Source: MGBC124762 sp048201935
GTDB lineage: Bacteria > Bacillota > Clostridia > Oscillospirales > Oscillospiraceae
Direction: 5' to 3'
Length of the DNA: 64,000 nt
Assembly: GCA_048201935.1 (NCBI GenBank)
Contig: DBFBGR010000024.1
Coordinates: forward strand, 54,105-118,104
The position numbers and the translations under genes were made by a program. Below, one piece after another: positions 27,301-35,484 of this stretch (position 1 is its first letter; every line of letters starts with the position of its first letter). Below the pieces are notes generated by a model, which worked only from the letters and a program-made list of their open reading frames with translations, was not told the origin of the DNA and ran no database searches.

Positions 27301-30300
27301 GCTGGCTGGGGCTGCCCCCGTCCTTCCACCAGTAGTCGATACTGGGGTCGGCCAAAATGGCGTTCTTGTCCGGCTGGGTGACGCCGCCCCCCAGGTCCTT
27401 ATAGTTCAGCAGCAGCCACTGGAACTCCTCCCACTCCATGGTGAGGGTCTGGCCATCGTCGCCAAAGAACTTGGGGTCGCTGCCGCTAGTATACAGGGCC
27501 ACCAGTGCGTCCAGCGCCACGCTCTTAAAGTCGTCCACGCTGTCAAACTTGCCCATGGGGTCGGTCTTGCGGAAATAGAACTCATTGTTGATGAGGCCGA
27601 TCCCGTCCTCCAGGAGCTCGTTCAGACTGGTGTCCGAGCCGGTAAAGCCATACTCGCTCACCGCCGCCAGCAGGTCCTCCAGCTTCACCGCCGGCTCCCC
27701 GCCGTCGTTCCAGTAGAGGTCCTTGCCCTTCAGCGGGCCCTCCGCTGTGCCGCTGGTCTCCGCCTCGATGTCGGCCGGGCTCTTGTATGTCCCGGTCATC
27801 ACCGCGTACTGCAGCTCCTCCCAGGATATCAGCTTGAGCTTGTCCACGCTGTCATATCCGCCGCCGCCGGCGCTCTTGGGCTTGGCCAGTACCTCCAGAG
27901 CCTTCTTCCAGGCCGTGGCGAACTCGTCGGCGTCGGCAAACTTCACCGCCTCGTCGTTGCTGTCCAGCTCCTTGCGCAGCCAGCCCATGTCCGCGTAGTC
28001 CCCGGTCTCCATCCCCTCCACGTGCCCGCCGATCATCCAATCCAGCTGGGTGGGGGTGACGTTGGCCGCGGTAAAGTTCTCAAAGGCGTGGGGCACCTTG
28101 GCGTCCGGCGTCCCATCCCCGTTCATGTCCACGCCCACATACTCCAGATAGGAGTACTTCAGCACCTCTTCCCAGGTCGCGGGGGTAGGCGGCGTGCCAT
28201 AGGGCTTGCCGGGACTGGGCTCCCACCAGATATTCAGCGTGGCCGGAGCGCTGGCGCCCATGCGGTTGTAGATGATCTCCTCCTGGACCTGGCTCCAGGT
28301 CACCGTGGTCCAGTCCGGGTCCGCCCCCAGGGTGGGGGCCAGGGAGGCCACCGCATCGTCCAGGTCGTCCAAAATAGCCTGCTTCAGCGCCGCGTCGGTG
28401 GTGGCGCTGTCGTAATCATAGGGCACGCCGTCGGCCTGCATCCGGTAGCCAAAGCCGTTGAGGAAGGAGGCCGTCACCCCCGTGGTGGTGGTCCCGTTGC
28501 CGTAAAGGGCGTCGTAGGCCTTTTTGTAGTCGTTGCTGGTGGTAGGCTTGGTCTGGATCATATAGAGCGCCGTCAGCACGTCGCTGGCGGTGTTGATCTC
28601 CATCTTGATGTCCCCCACGCAGTTGTCCATCCGGCACCAGGTAAAGCCCGCGCAGGCGCTGTCGCTCATCAAATTGGTCCCGTCAAAGATGCCGTTGGGA
28701 TTCCCCGCGGCGCACATGACAATATGCCGCTGGAGCTGATGCCAGGTCAGCTCCACGTTGCCCTTCTTGTTGTAGATCCCCGCCGGAGCGGTGGCCGGGT
28801 CCGGGTAGGCCGCTACGATGGCGTCCACCAGATTCTGCGTATAGGTGACACACCGGGTGCGGTTGAGCGCGGTAATTGCGCTATTCTCATCCAGTTTGAG
28901 GTTCAAATCGTTAATGGTCGCCAAGGTCATCGCGGTGGAGAGCTGGCTCGTGGTATCTCCTCGGGCAGCGGCGGTGGCCACCTCCATGAGCTGGTGAAGG
29001 GTCCCCTGGGTGACAAATCCGTCCGTCCCCTGCCGCTCCTCGTAGGGCACGCTGTCCCCCGAGCCGTCCACCTTTTCGTAGTCAAAGTTGTTCTTCAGAT
29101 TCAGCTCCCCGCCGTTAGACCGGTGCTCACCTGTGACAATATTATAGCCCTCATAGTGGTCCACGAGAACATAATCCACTCTCCAAATTACGCCGCCGGC
29201 GGTCAGGTCGATGTCCATGAGGTCCTTGTTGTAGGCGATGTTCTTCACGTAAAACGCCTTGGTGTCCGTGGAGGGGTCCAGATCCTTGTCCTCGGTGTCA
29301 AAGGCGTTCACGTCGTAGGTCAGGCCCGCCTGCACCGCCGGGTCCCGGGTCCGCCGCACCCCCTGCCAGTCCCCGTAGAGGTCGGTGGCCCGCTGGTACT
29401 GGTACTGAAAGGAAAAGGTGGAATCCTGGGTGGAGGCGTTGTAACCGTACCGGGTCACATAGAGGCTATTGTCCACCGTAGTATACATTTCGTCCGGCAG
29501 CAGGTCAGCCCCCGGCTCATACACCGCCTTGACAATGAGCACATCCTGGCCCGGTTTGAGCAGGCTGTCAAAGTCGCTAAAATCAGCAAAGCGCAGATAC
29601 CGGCTGGCATCCGCACTGGAGGTTTTATAGTCATAATGGCTGGGGCTGGTCAGAGCCGCCGACAGTCCCCCAGGCTGGAACTCGATAGTCCCCCCAGGCA
29701 GGGCCTGCACCGGCGAGCCCTTGTCGGTATAGTTCGGCTCGTGCGTACCCAGTTCGCCTGCGCCAAAGGTGGTCCAGGTGTTCTCCGTCTTCACCGAGTC
29801 CTTCAGGACCTCCCAGTTCTCCCCCGCCACCTCGATCTTGGTGTTGGCCGGGTCCTCCACAATGGCCCAGCCGTAGATATACGGATACTTCCCCGCCTCC
29901 GGGTCGTCGTTGGGCTTGGCCACGGTGTAGTACTTCTCCACCGTGTCCTTGTCCATGTTGGTGGGGTCGGCGGGGTCGGGGGTGCGCAGGGTGTTGACGA
30001 TGTTCATCCGCTTGTAGAACACATAGTCCAGCTTGTTGGTCAAGGGATAGTCGTCCCCGTTGGCCACCTTCAAAGCGTCGCCGCCGTTCAACTGATAGGG
30101 ATACTTGGAGCCGCGGTAATTGAACTCCCGGTCCAGGGTGTTCACCACGTTTTCGTAGTTCGCCAGTGCGGTGGGGTCGGTGGGCAACTCGCCGCCGTTC
30201 AAATACTGGCTGGCCCGCAGGTCGGGGTGGATGAAGTTGCGCTCCACGTAGGAGTTGACATCCTTGCGCACGTCGCCGCCCTTGACCACCTGGGCGCCGA

Positions 30301-31768
30301 TGAGTTCGTCGGTGTAGTCGTAGTAGAGGATAATGAACTTGCCGCCATCTCCGCGGGGCGCACGGAAGGTGGGGGCGTTCACCATCTTCAGCTTCAATCC
30401 ACGGCCCTCGGCGGGGCCATCCAGGTAGAGCAAATTGCTGTAATAGCTGTACCCCGCGCCGGTCTGGGGGTTCTCCTGGTCGCCGTGGCCCAGGACCTTC
30501 ACGCCCTGGGTGGAGGGAATGCGGATGTGCTCCACATCCTGGATACCCGTAGGCGTGGACACGCTCACCGTGCCGTCGGGGTCGGAGGCGTCAGAACCCG
30601 CCACGGCGTTGGCGCCGAGGTAGTAATAATATTCCGTTTGGGTCCAGTCCACCGGGGCCCCGGCGGTATCCTTGCTGGAGAGTTTGGTCCATACCGTCTG
30701 GCCCGCCTCGGTGGCGGCGGCCAGGCCGTCGGAGTATGCAAAATTGCCGCCCTGGGCGGTGTCGGCCAGCCAAGTCAGCGGCGTCTTGCCGTCGTTGAGG
30801 AGATAGGCGTTGGCCCGGTCCAGGCCCAGCCAGAAGCCCTCAGGCTTGGCGGCGTCGTTCTCGCCGGTGATCTGATGGTTGATATTGGCGTTATTGTAGG
30901 CGGCGTTGACCATGACGGTGTTCTTGGGGAAACGCTTGAGGTCATAGCTAAACCGGACCACCACCACAGGGGTGGAGGTCTTGAACACCACAGGCTTATT
31001 GTCCGGCGCGTGAGCCGACAAGGTCACCAGCGCCGTTTTGGTGTTGGTGGCGGTATCCTCGTAGTACTGGTCCACCTGGGCCGCCGCGGTAAAGGCGCTG
31101 CGGTCCCCCTCGGCGTCCAGGGCGATGGCGTTGGGCCGGGGCTTCTGCAGCGTGGCCTGGGTCACGTCGGGGAAGGGGTCGGGGTCGGCGGGGCCCCACA
31201 CCTCGGGATCCACGTTATCTGCCAAAACAATGCCCCTGGGATAGGCGGCATCCTGGTCGGCGTAGCTGGCGCCGTCCCACTCGCTGTATGTAACAGACTC
31301 CACGTCCCAGTGGACCGCAGTGAGGACATCGGTATTGACCCCCACCACCGCCGAGGCGGCGGAGAAGGGATAGTAGGTCACGGTATAGTCGGTCTCGGCC
31401 ACCCCGGCAGTCCCGGTCTCGATATCGGCCAGAGCCTGGGCATACTCCGCCTCAGAGAGCTCCTTTTCCGAGCCGGTGGCATAACCGGCTGCAGGGTCGG
31501 GGCCATAGATGCGCCGGGGCGAGCGGACGCACAGGGCCAGCTCGTAGAAGCCCGTAGGCGCGCCGTTGTCGTCCACCACCACATTGCCTTGGATGGTGAC
31601 CTCAGGCTTGTTCTGGAGCGTTGCCTGGGGGATCACGCCGTGATCGGCCGCGGCCAGGGCAGGCGTGGCAAACAGCAGGGCGGCCAACAACAGCGCCAGC
31701 AGGCCTCCGGTCCTCGGAAGCCTCTGCCGCAACGCGTTCCATATGCAGTTGAGTTTCTGTGTCCGCAT
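24341..31768 (-). CDS. Large secreted repeat protein (2,475 aa), function unknown
   Basis: The ATG at 31768 is preferred over an in-frame GTG three codons upstream because an AGGTGAGGG ribosome site overlaps that GTG. Residues 1-43 form a signal peptide with a Leu/Ala-rich core ending ATPALA. The N-terminal 1,000 or so residues are mixed beta-type sequence with no family I recognise. The C-terminal half is a tandem array: about seven degenerate modules (28,760-26,560), then five nearly identical ones of about 145 aa carrying WYQFQY and NPDAMDMI motifs, separated by Pro/Gly linkers. No SLH, LPXTG or transmembrane anchor is visible, so the protein is either released or held by partners. It lies between two other secreted-protein genes with short gaps (57 and 83 nt), which suggests an operon. 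Confidence 0.88.
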   Translation of the reverse strand: MRTQKLNCIWNALRQRLPRTGGLLALLLAALLFATPALAAADHGVIPQATLQNKPEVTIQGNVVVDDNGAPTGFYELALCVRSPRRIYGPDPAAGYATGSEKELSEAEYAQALADIETGTAGVAETDYTVTYYPFSAASAVVGVNTDVLTAVHWDVESVTYSEWDGASYADQDAAYPRGIVLADNVDPEVWGPADPDPFPDVTQATLQKPRPNAIALDAEGDRSAFTAAAQVDQYYEDTATNTKTALVTLSAHAPDNKPVVFKTSTPVVVVRFSYDLKRFPKNTVMVNAAYNNANINHQITGENDAAKPEGFWLGLDRANAYLLNDGKTPLTWLADTAQGGNFAYSDGLAAATEAGQTVWTKLSSKDTAGAPVDWTQTEYYYYLGANAVAGSDASDPDGTVSVSTPTGIQDVEHIRIPSTQGVKVLGHGDQENPQTGAGYSYYSNLLYLDGPAEGRGLKLKMVNAPTFRAPRGDGGKFIILYYDYTDELIGAQVVKGGDVRKDVNSYVERNFIHPDLRASQYLNGGELPTDPTALANYENVVNTLDREFNYRGSKYPYQLNGGDALKVANGDDYPLTNKLDYVFYKRMNIVNTLRTPDPADPTNMDKDTVEKYYTVAKPNDDPEAGKYPYIYGWAIVEDPANTKIEVAGENWEVLKDSVKTENTWTTFGAGELGTHEPNYTDKGSPVQALPGGTIEFQPGGLSAALTSPSHYDYKTSSADASRYLRFADFSDFDSLLKPGQDVLIVKAVYEPGADLLPDEMYTTVDNSLYVTRYGYNASTQDSTFSFQYQYQRATDLYGDWQGVRRTRDPAVQAGLTYDVNAFDTEDKDLDPSTDTKAFYVKNIAYNKDLMDIDLTAGGVIWRVDYVLVDHYEGYNIVTGEHRSNGGELNLKNNFDYEKVDGSGDSVPYEERQGTDGFVTQGTLHQLMEVATAAARGDTTSQLSTAMTLATINDLNLKLDENSAITALNRTRCVTYTQNLVDAIVAAYPDPATAPAGIYNKKGNVELTWHQLQRHIVMCAAGNPNGIFDGTNLMSDSACAGFTWCRMDNCVGDIKMEINTASDVLTALYMIQTKPTTSNDYKKAYDALYGNGTTTTGVTASFLNGFGYRMQADGVPYDYDSATTDAALKQAILDDLDDAVASLAPTLGADPDWTTVTWSQVQEEIIYNRMGASAPATLNIWWEPSPGKPYGTPPTPATWEEVLKYSYLEYVGVDMNGDGTPDAKVPHAFENFTAANVTPTQLDWMIGGHVEGMETGDYADMGWLRKELDSNDEAVKFADADEFATAWKKALEVLAKPKSAGGGGYDSVDKLKLISWEELQYAVMTGTYKSPADIEAETSGTAEGPLKGKDLYWNDGGEPAVKLEDLLAAVSEYGFTGSDTSLNELLEDGIGLINNEFYFRKTDPMGKFDSVDDFKSVALDALVALYTSGSDPKFFGDDGQTLTMEWEEFQWLLLNYKDLGGGVTQPDKNAILADPSIDYWWKDGGSPSQPMDIESITDLFTAGLWVKEGLLSTALDKLTVQDLTDLGIWKDERGIPYPSATTPAQAKQLVLDAIANFPYTSATVGTKSEADLAKELQYAILNANTYLPAASIPDSYWWQGEGGPAITDQESLLKAAWLYYVGDGAGTTTDRALDEMPQSVDFINKRGTGLALRSDSEGAEFADVDSFLAVLETVLKSGITYDQATSMTNYQLQYMLLGGAYKSDDDVKAEVIDTTDPENPVDSYWWFTLDSKPEPGGRKEKPIDPAQWSDFMQSAGAYYRDWDAGSFTFSPLDDKVIRDELLLRLDDAGTEIRASDFFAGDPDAMDMIISTMDAIAMSSNGSEYIDPGTLDLIKELSWYQFQYCLIHRDSLGKVPTDAEAKAECQNKYEWKYDSGETPPTPPPPEKEELPLDEAKWNDFMTSAGAYYRDWDASAFTFSPINDKVIRDVLLLRANEAGAEIRSSDFFAGNPDAMDMIISTMDAISMCANGGDYIDSSTLDLKKPLSWYQFQYCLIHRDGLAKVPTDAEAKAECAEKYDWKYGTSSGGEEPPTPSKPEIKVDPTTWSKFMQSAGSYYENWDAAAFTFSPFNDTVVKDNLLLRGDDAGTVITAAELFAGNADAMDMIITTMDAISMCANGGDYIDSSTLALIKEPSWYQFQYCLIHRDNLAEVPDEATAKAECEAKWEWKYGTGGGGGGEDPDPPEPPEETTKTEIPVDAGTWNDFMRSAGAYYELWDASAFTFPLSDSIVKDTLLLRSDDAGTVITASALFAGNPDAMDLVISTMDAISMCANGGDYIDMSSLALVKAPTWYQFQYALIHRDSLTILPDDATCKAECEAKWDWKYDTSGGGGGEQPDPGDKTEIPVDAGTWSSFMQSAGAYYELWDASEFTFVVDDSVVKDTLLLRGDDAGTVITAAELFAGNPDAMDMIITTMDAISMCANGGDYIDSSSLALIKEPSWYQFQYALIHRDSLSELPDDATCKAECEAKWAWKYTTS
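24344..26557 (-). repeat. Five near-identical modules of about 145 aa (R1-R5) at the C-terminus of the 2,475-aa protein
   Basis: The modules lie at about 26,557-26,150, 26,106-25,708, 25,665-25,258, 25,197-24,796 and 24,755-24,344. Each has W-x-x-F-M-x-S-A-G-x-Y-Y, a D-x-L-L-L-R strand, F-A-G-N-x-D-A-M-D, S-M-C-A-N-G-G-D-Y-I-D and W-Y-Q-F-Q-Y. Linkers are variable Pro/Gly/Glu stretches. R3 and R5 differ at only about a dozen bases over roughly 200 (25,360-25,560 versus 24,440-24,640), closer than either is to R4. That suggests gene conversion or recent duplication. Confidence 0.9.
26558..28760 (-). repeat. Degenerate upstream copies of the same module
   Basis: Relatives of the W-Y-Q-F-Q-Y motif recur at about 28,730 (TWHQLQRHI), 28,280 (TWSQVQEEI), 28,040 (TPTQLDWMI), 27,810 (SWEELQYAV), 27,420 (EWEEFQWLL), 27,030 (AKELQYAIL) and 26,690 (NYQLQYMLL). 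Several are followed by a WW or YW residue pair. Spacing is about 230-450 nt. The homology to R1-R5 is my reading of motif order and would need a profile alignment. Confidence 0.55.
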
Positions 31769-31825
31769 TGCCCTCACCTGCGTTTCTCGTCAGCCTTTTC
31801 TAGCCGCTCTGCCTATCGTCTCGTC

Positions 31826-34048
31826 CTACGGTCTGGCCGTTACCCACAGCGCGTCGCAAAGGGGGCTGTGGGTGTCTCCGCTGAGGAAAAATACCTTCCA
31901 ACCACTGTCCAGCGTGATCTGCTTGCCTGAGAAAGTCAGCGTATTCCCGGACAGTCTGCCCCAGGCGATATCGGTCATCATCCCGTCTACGTACTTGGCG
32001 GCAATGACCTCCGCTCCGTCCAGCAGATCCGCGGGGGTAACGGTGATCGGTATGGTGGTCGTCCCACCGGACACCTGCGGCGTACCAAGGGTCACCTTGG
32101 TCGTAATGTCCGCAGGGGTGATGGTAAAGGTCCAGGAGGAGTCGGTGAGGCCGGTCGCGGCCTGATACTTGGTCCCCTCCGCCACATCCGCGTAGACCTG
32201 ATAGGTGCCCACCGCCACCGGATCCACCGGGGAATAGTGAAGCGTAATCGCCCCCACGCCGCCGGCAACACTTTTTTTCGGCGTCACATTGGCCGCCTTG
32301 ATCTGGCCGTCATAGGACAGGTCGGCCGGGGGCGCGAAGTCAAAATCCACTGCAGAAATGGCGGGCTTCGACACATGAAGGTTCAGCGTCAACTTCCCGC
32401 TGGTGATCGCCGGCGACGGGTCCAAGCCAAACAAGACGGCGGATTGTCCCATCTGATTGACGATAAACACCAGTGAATAGTCGCCTGCGACCATCGGTCT
32501 GCCCGTGAGGATGTGACGATTGCCCTTCTCCTCTCCGGCGTCGTTGACCAGCTTTAGCCCCCTGAGTAGCTCTCCCTCTATCACAAAGCGGAAGGTGGCG
32601 TCAGGGTTTCCATCAACGGGGCGGACAAACTCGTTCAAGTCGATGCTTTCCGCGTCCACGCCGTAGACCATATCAATGTCTGTGCTCTTTCCCGACTCTT
32701 CAAACCCTACCACAAAAACAGGACGAAGGACCGTGTCCTCCATCGGCGTCACCGTGGTCACCGTCTTTGTTCCGTTTTTGCCGTCGGTCCAGCCCGCAAA
32801 GCCATACCCATCCTTGGTGGGCACCATCTGCGTGTCCACTACGACCGTCTCCCCCGCGATGCAGTGGTGGGCGGCGGGGGCCGTTCCGGTGACCCCCGCG
32901 GGGATGGTGTAGGTCACCGTGACCGGCGCGTTCACGATCAGGCGGTTGTCGGCGTTGACGCCGATGTCATAGTCAGCGTTGTCGCTGGTAAAGCACCCGC
33001 GGTAGTCATCAGCAGACAGTTTTACGTGGGGAGCGGCAAACACCCCCGGTGTCTCTACGCTGACGCCCACCTGGGTGTCGGACGTTAGCGCGGCAAATGG
33101 TATGCTGACATAGCAACCTCCCGCTAAATAGAGGTTGTTGGTCCGGGAGGCCGCGGTATTGTCCCGGATGACAGGGGTCCCAGAGAGCTTGTAGGCGGTG
33201 GCTATATCCCCCACGCACGCATATATGCCGCCGCCCTGCTCCGTAGCGGTGTTGTCCGCGATCGTGCCGCCGGTCATGGTAAACTTGCTCCCGCTAGGCA
33301 AATAGACGCCGCCGCCCCGCTCCGTAGCGGTGTTGTCCATAATCGTGCCGCCGGTCATAGCAAACTCGCCGCCAGAATCCAAATAAACGCCGCCGCCAAG
33401 CTTAGCTTGGTTGTGGTCGATACTACCGCCATACATGCGGAAGATACCATCATCCAAAATGTACACACCGCCGCCAGAGGCCGCCTCTCCCTTGCGGACG
33501 GCTTGATTACCGGTGATGCTGCCACCATAGAGCTCCAGCGTTCCGCCGCTCGCCCGCACGCCGCCGCCACCAGCAGACTTGCCGCCGGTGACCTTACCGC
33601 CGCCGGCGCAGTCGCACAGACGCAGCGTAGCCCCAGCTCTCACGGTGATGACGCTACCCGAGCCGCCCGCGTCCAAGGTGTGGCCGTTCAGACAGAGGTC
33701 CACAGACTCACCCGCAGGAACGTTCAGATTGCCTGTAAGATCGCCACTCAAATAGTACTTCCCCGCGCTTAGGTCGGCCGTGGCTGAGACAGGGCTCCAG
33801 TCGGTGTGGTCTCCCACCGCGTCGTGGAGCGCGTCATTCGTGGCGCTTAGCGCGGCGGGAAGCTCGTCCTCCGGCGTCACGTCCACAACGTCAGGCGTGC
33901 CCGCGCGCGGACGCTCCGCCGCCACCGCCTCCTCGCCCATAGGGGTCTCGGCCACGGTGGGGGCATCCATGATCGTGGCCGCGCCGGCCCGGACGGGCAG
34001 CATTAGAGCGCAGACGAGCAGCCCCATCCATATATGAAGTTTTTTCAT
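31826..34048 (-). CDS. Secreted beta-helix protein with InlB-like and MBG-like domains (740 aa)
   Basis: The ATG at 34048 is chosen over an in-frame GTG at 34057, which would lie only 2 nt from the AAGGG ribosome site. Residues 1-23 form a signal peptide (MKKLHIWMGLL, cleavage near AGA-A). From about residue 110 to 300 there are right-handed beta-helix repeats (G-G-G-V-Y, M-T-G-G-T-I, D-N-T-A motifs). An InlB-like unit follows near residues 375-445 (Y-T-I-P-A-G-V-T-G, GYGFAGW). An MBG-like domain follows (YDGQIKA, GTYQVYADV), then a C-terminal beta domain. No anchor motif is visible. It is the first gene after the promoter of the surface-protein block. Similar Clostridia proteins are generally annotated only as cell-surface or beta-helix proteins; substrate or partner is unknown. 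Confidence 0.85.
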   Translation of the reverse strand: MKKLHIWMGLLVCALMLPVRAGAATIMDAPTVAETPMGEEAVAAERPRAGTPDVVDVTPEDELPAALSATNDALHDAVGDHTDWSPVSATADLSAGKYYLSGDLTGNLNVPAGESVDLCLNGHTLDAGGSGSVITVRAGATLRLCDCAGGGKVTGGKSAGGGGVRASGGTLELYGGSITGNQAVRKGEAASGGGVYILDDGIFRMYGGSIDHNQAKLGGGVYLDSGGEFAMTGGTIMDNTATERGGGVYLPSGSKFTMTGGTIADNTATEQGGGIYACVGDIATAYKLSGTPVIRDNTAASRTNNLYLAGGCYVSIPFAALTSDTQVGVSVETPGVFAAPHVKLSADDYRGCFTSDNADYDIGVNADNRLIVNAPVTVTYTIPAGVTGTAPAAHHCIAGETVVVDTQMVPTKDGYGFAGWTDGKNGTKTVTTVTPMEDTVLRPVFVVGFEESGKSTDIDMVYGVDAESIDLNEFVRPVDGNPDATFRFVIEGELLRGLKLVNDAGEEKGNRHILTGRPMVAGDYSLVFIVNQMGQSAVLFGLDPSPAITSGKLTLNLHVSKPAISAVDFDFAPPADLSYDGQIKAANVTPKKSVAGGVGAITLHYSPVDPVAVGTYQVYADVAEGTKYQAATGLTDSSWTFTITPADITTKVTLGTPQVSGGTTTIPITVTPADLLDGAEVIAAKYVDGMMTDIAWGRLSGNTLTFSGKQITLDSGWKVFFLSGDTHSPLCDALWVTARP
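33235..33396 (-). repeat. Two tandem 81-bp (27-aa) beta-helix units
   Basis: The sequence CCGTAGCGGTGTTGTCC recurs exactly 81 nt apart (33,241 and 33,322) and the flanks are highly similar. Each unit encodes one 27-residue pair of beta-helix rungs (N-T-A-T-E-x-G-G-G-V/I-Y). The array could change length by slippage or recombination without breaking the frame. Confidence 0.75.
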
Positions 34049-34172
34049 CGCGCTCACATCCCTTCGGCCCTAGAGTGGCAAGCGGTCAGACAAATTTCGC
34101 CGCGCCCGTTTTCTTCCAGATATTACCAGCTTTTAGCTGTGTTCATGGCATAAAGACACAGTTTCATGATTG

Positions 34173-34201
34173 ATTATAAACCAAGCCGAGGCAAAATGCA
34201 A
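34173..34201 (-). promoter_or_regulatory. Promoter of the three-gene surface-protein block
   Basis: On the minus strand TTGCAT (34,201-34,196), a 17-nt spacer and TATAAT (34,178-34,173) form a near-consensus sigma-A promoter. It leaves a 5' leader of about 115 nt before the ATG at 34048. No comparable promoter was seen in the two shorter gaps downstream. Confidence 0.75.
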
Positions 34202-34235
34202 CATTTTTTTCGAAATATGTAAACCAAAATATAGC

Positions 34236-34282
34236 AAAAAGCAGACTCGCCCGCTTTTTCCCGCGGACGAGTCTGCTTTTTC
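34236..34282. terminator. Terminator after prfB (bidirectional)
   Basis: GCAGACTCG pairs with CGAGTCTGC, flanked by A-run and T-run, with an inner CCGC/GCGG helix. It separates prfB from the surface-protein promoter. Confidence 0.85.
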
Positions 34283-34302
34283 TTGATAACAGGGAGATTT
34301 CC

Positions 34303-35424
34303 TTACTTTTCCACCCAGTTTCCTGTGGCTTCGCAGGTCAGATAGGCGTTGATGAAGCCGTCCAGGTCGCCGTCCATGACGGAATTGATGTTGGCGGTCT
34401 CAAAGCCGGTTCGGGTGTCCTTCACCAACTGGTAGGGCATGAAGACATAACTGCGAATCTGGCTGCCCCATTCGATCTTCATCTGCACGCCCTTGAGGTC
34501 GGAGATCTTCTCGGCGTGGGCCTGCATCTGGAGCTCAACGAGCTTGGAGCGGAGCATGCGCATACAGGTGTCCCGGTTCTGGAACTGGCTGCGCTCTTGC
34601 TGGGAGGAGACCACGATGCCCGTGGGCTTATGGATAAGCCGGACGGCGGAGGAGGTCTTGTTGATGTGCTGGCCGCCGGCGCCGGAGGAGCGGAAGACCT
34701 GCATCTCAATGTCCTCGGGGCGGATGTCCACCTCCACGTCGTCGGGGATCTCGGGCATGACCTCCAGCGCGGCAAAAGAAGTCTGCCGCCGGGCGTTGGC
34801 GTCGAAGGGGCTGATGCGTACCAGGCGGTGGACGCCATTTTCTCCCTTCAAATAGCCGTAGGCGTTTTCCCCGGAGATGACGATGGTGGCCGACTTCATC
34901 CCCGCCTCGTCGCCGTCCAGATAGTCCACCACCTCGCAGGAATAGCCGTGGCGCTCGGCCCAACGGGTATACATCCGAAAAAGCATCTGCGCCCAGTCCT
35001 GGGCCTCGGTGCCGCCGGCCCCGGCGTGAAAGGTCAGGATGGCGTTGGAGTTATCGTACTCCCCGGTGAGCAACGTGGCCAGCCGGGCCTTCTCCATGTC
35101 CTCCTCCAACTGGGCAAAGCCCTCGGTGAGCTCGGGGATGAGACTTTCGTCCTCCTCCTCGTTGCCCATCTCGCACAGGGTCATCAGATCGGACCACTGG
35201 CCCTCCCGGCGGGTCTGGCTGTCCATCTTGTCCTGCAGGGCCTTGATGCGCTGCTGGGTCTTTTGGGCCTTGTCCAGGTCGTCCCAAAAGCCCTCGGCGG
35301 CGGACTGGGCCTGCAACAGGTCCAGCTCCCGCTCGGCGGCGTCCAGGTCCAAGGCGGCCTTGAGCTTTTCCAGCTCGGGCTTAATATTGTTCAGCTTTAC
35401 CTTGTATTCGTCAAATTCCAGCAT
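34303..35424 (-). CDS. prfB: Peptide chain release factor 2
   Basis: Class I release factor that recognises UGA and UAA and triggers peptidyl-tRNA hydrolysis. The 373-aa product has the RF2 signature SPF (RISPFDA, stop-codon reading) and the catalytic GGQ loop (SSGAGGQHINK). The ATG at 35424 (MLEFDEY) is preferred; an in-frame TTG four codons earlier sits directly against a GAGAG stretch and looks less likely. Most bacterial prfB genes contain an in-frame UGA near codon 25 that is bypassed by programmed +1 frameshifting. Here the equivalent region (KAALDLDAAE) is continuous, with no UGA and no CTTTGA slip site. The gene follows DUF896 and precedes a strong terminator. Confidence 0.95.
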   Translation of the reverse strand: MLEFDEYKVKLNNIKPELEKLKAALDLDAAERELDLLQAQSAAEGFWDDLDKAQKTQQRIKALQDKMDSQTRREGQWSDLMTLCEMGNEEEDESLIPELTEGFAQLEEDMEKARLATLLTGEYDNSNAILTFHAGAGGTEAQDWAQMLFRMYTRWAERHGYSCEVVDYLDGDEAGMKSATIVISGENAYGYLKGENGVHRLVRISPFDANARRQTSFAALEVMPEIPDDVEVDIRPEDIEMQVFRSSGAGGQHINKTSSAVRLIHKPTGIVVSSQQERSQFQNRDTCMRMLRSKLVELQMQAHAEKISDLKGVQMKIEWGSQIRSYVFMPYQLVKDTRTGFETANINSVMDGDLDGFINAYLTCEATGNWVEK

Positions 35425-35484
35425 GGTTTCACACAACTCTCAAAATAGGATCACAGGATATTATATCCAAAATCAGCTCTCGCG

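Noticed and set aside
26696..31930. 1,744-codon plus-strand open frame
   Set aside because: Shadow of the 2,475-aa secreted protein, which has a signal peptide and conserved tandem modules.
33235..33396. CRISPR-like array in the beta-helix gene or the R1-R5 region
   Set aside because: Repeats are coding, in frame, contiguous and of protein-repeat length, with no spacers.
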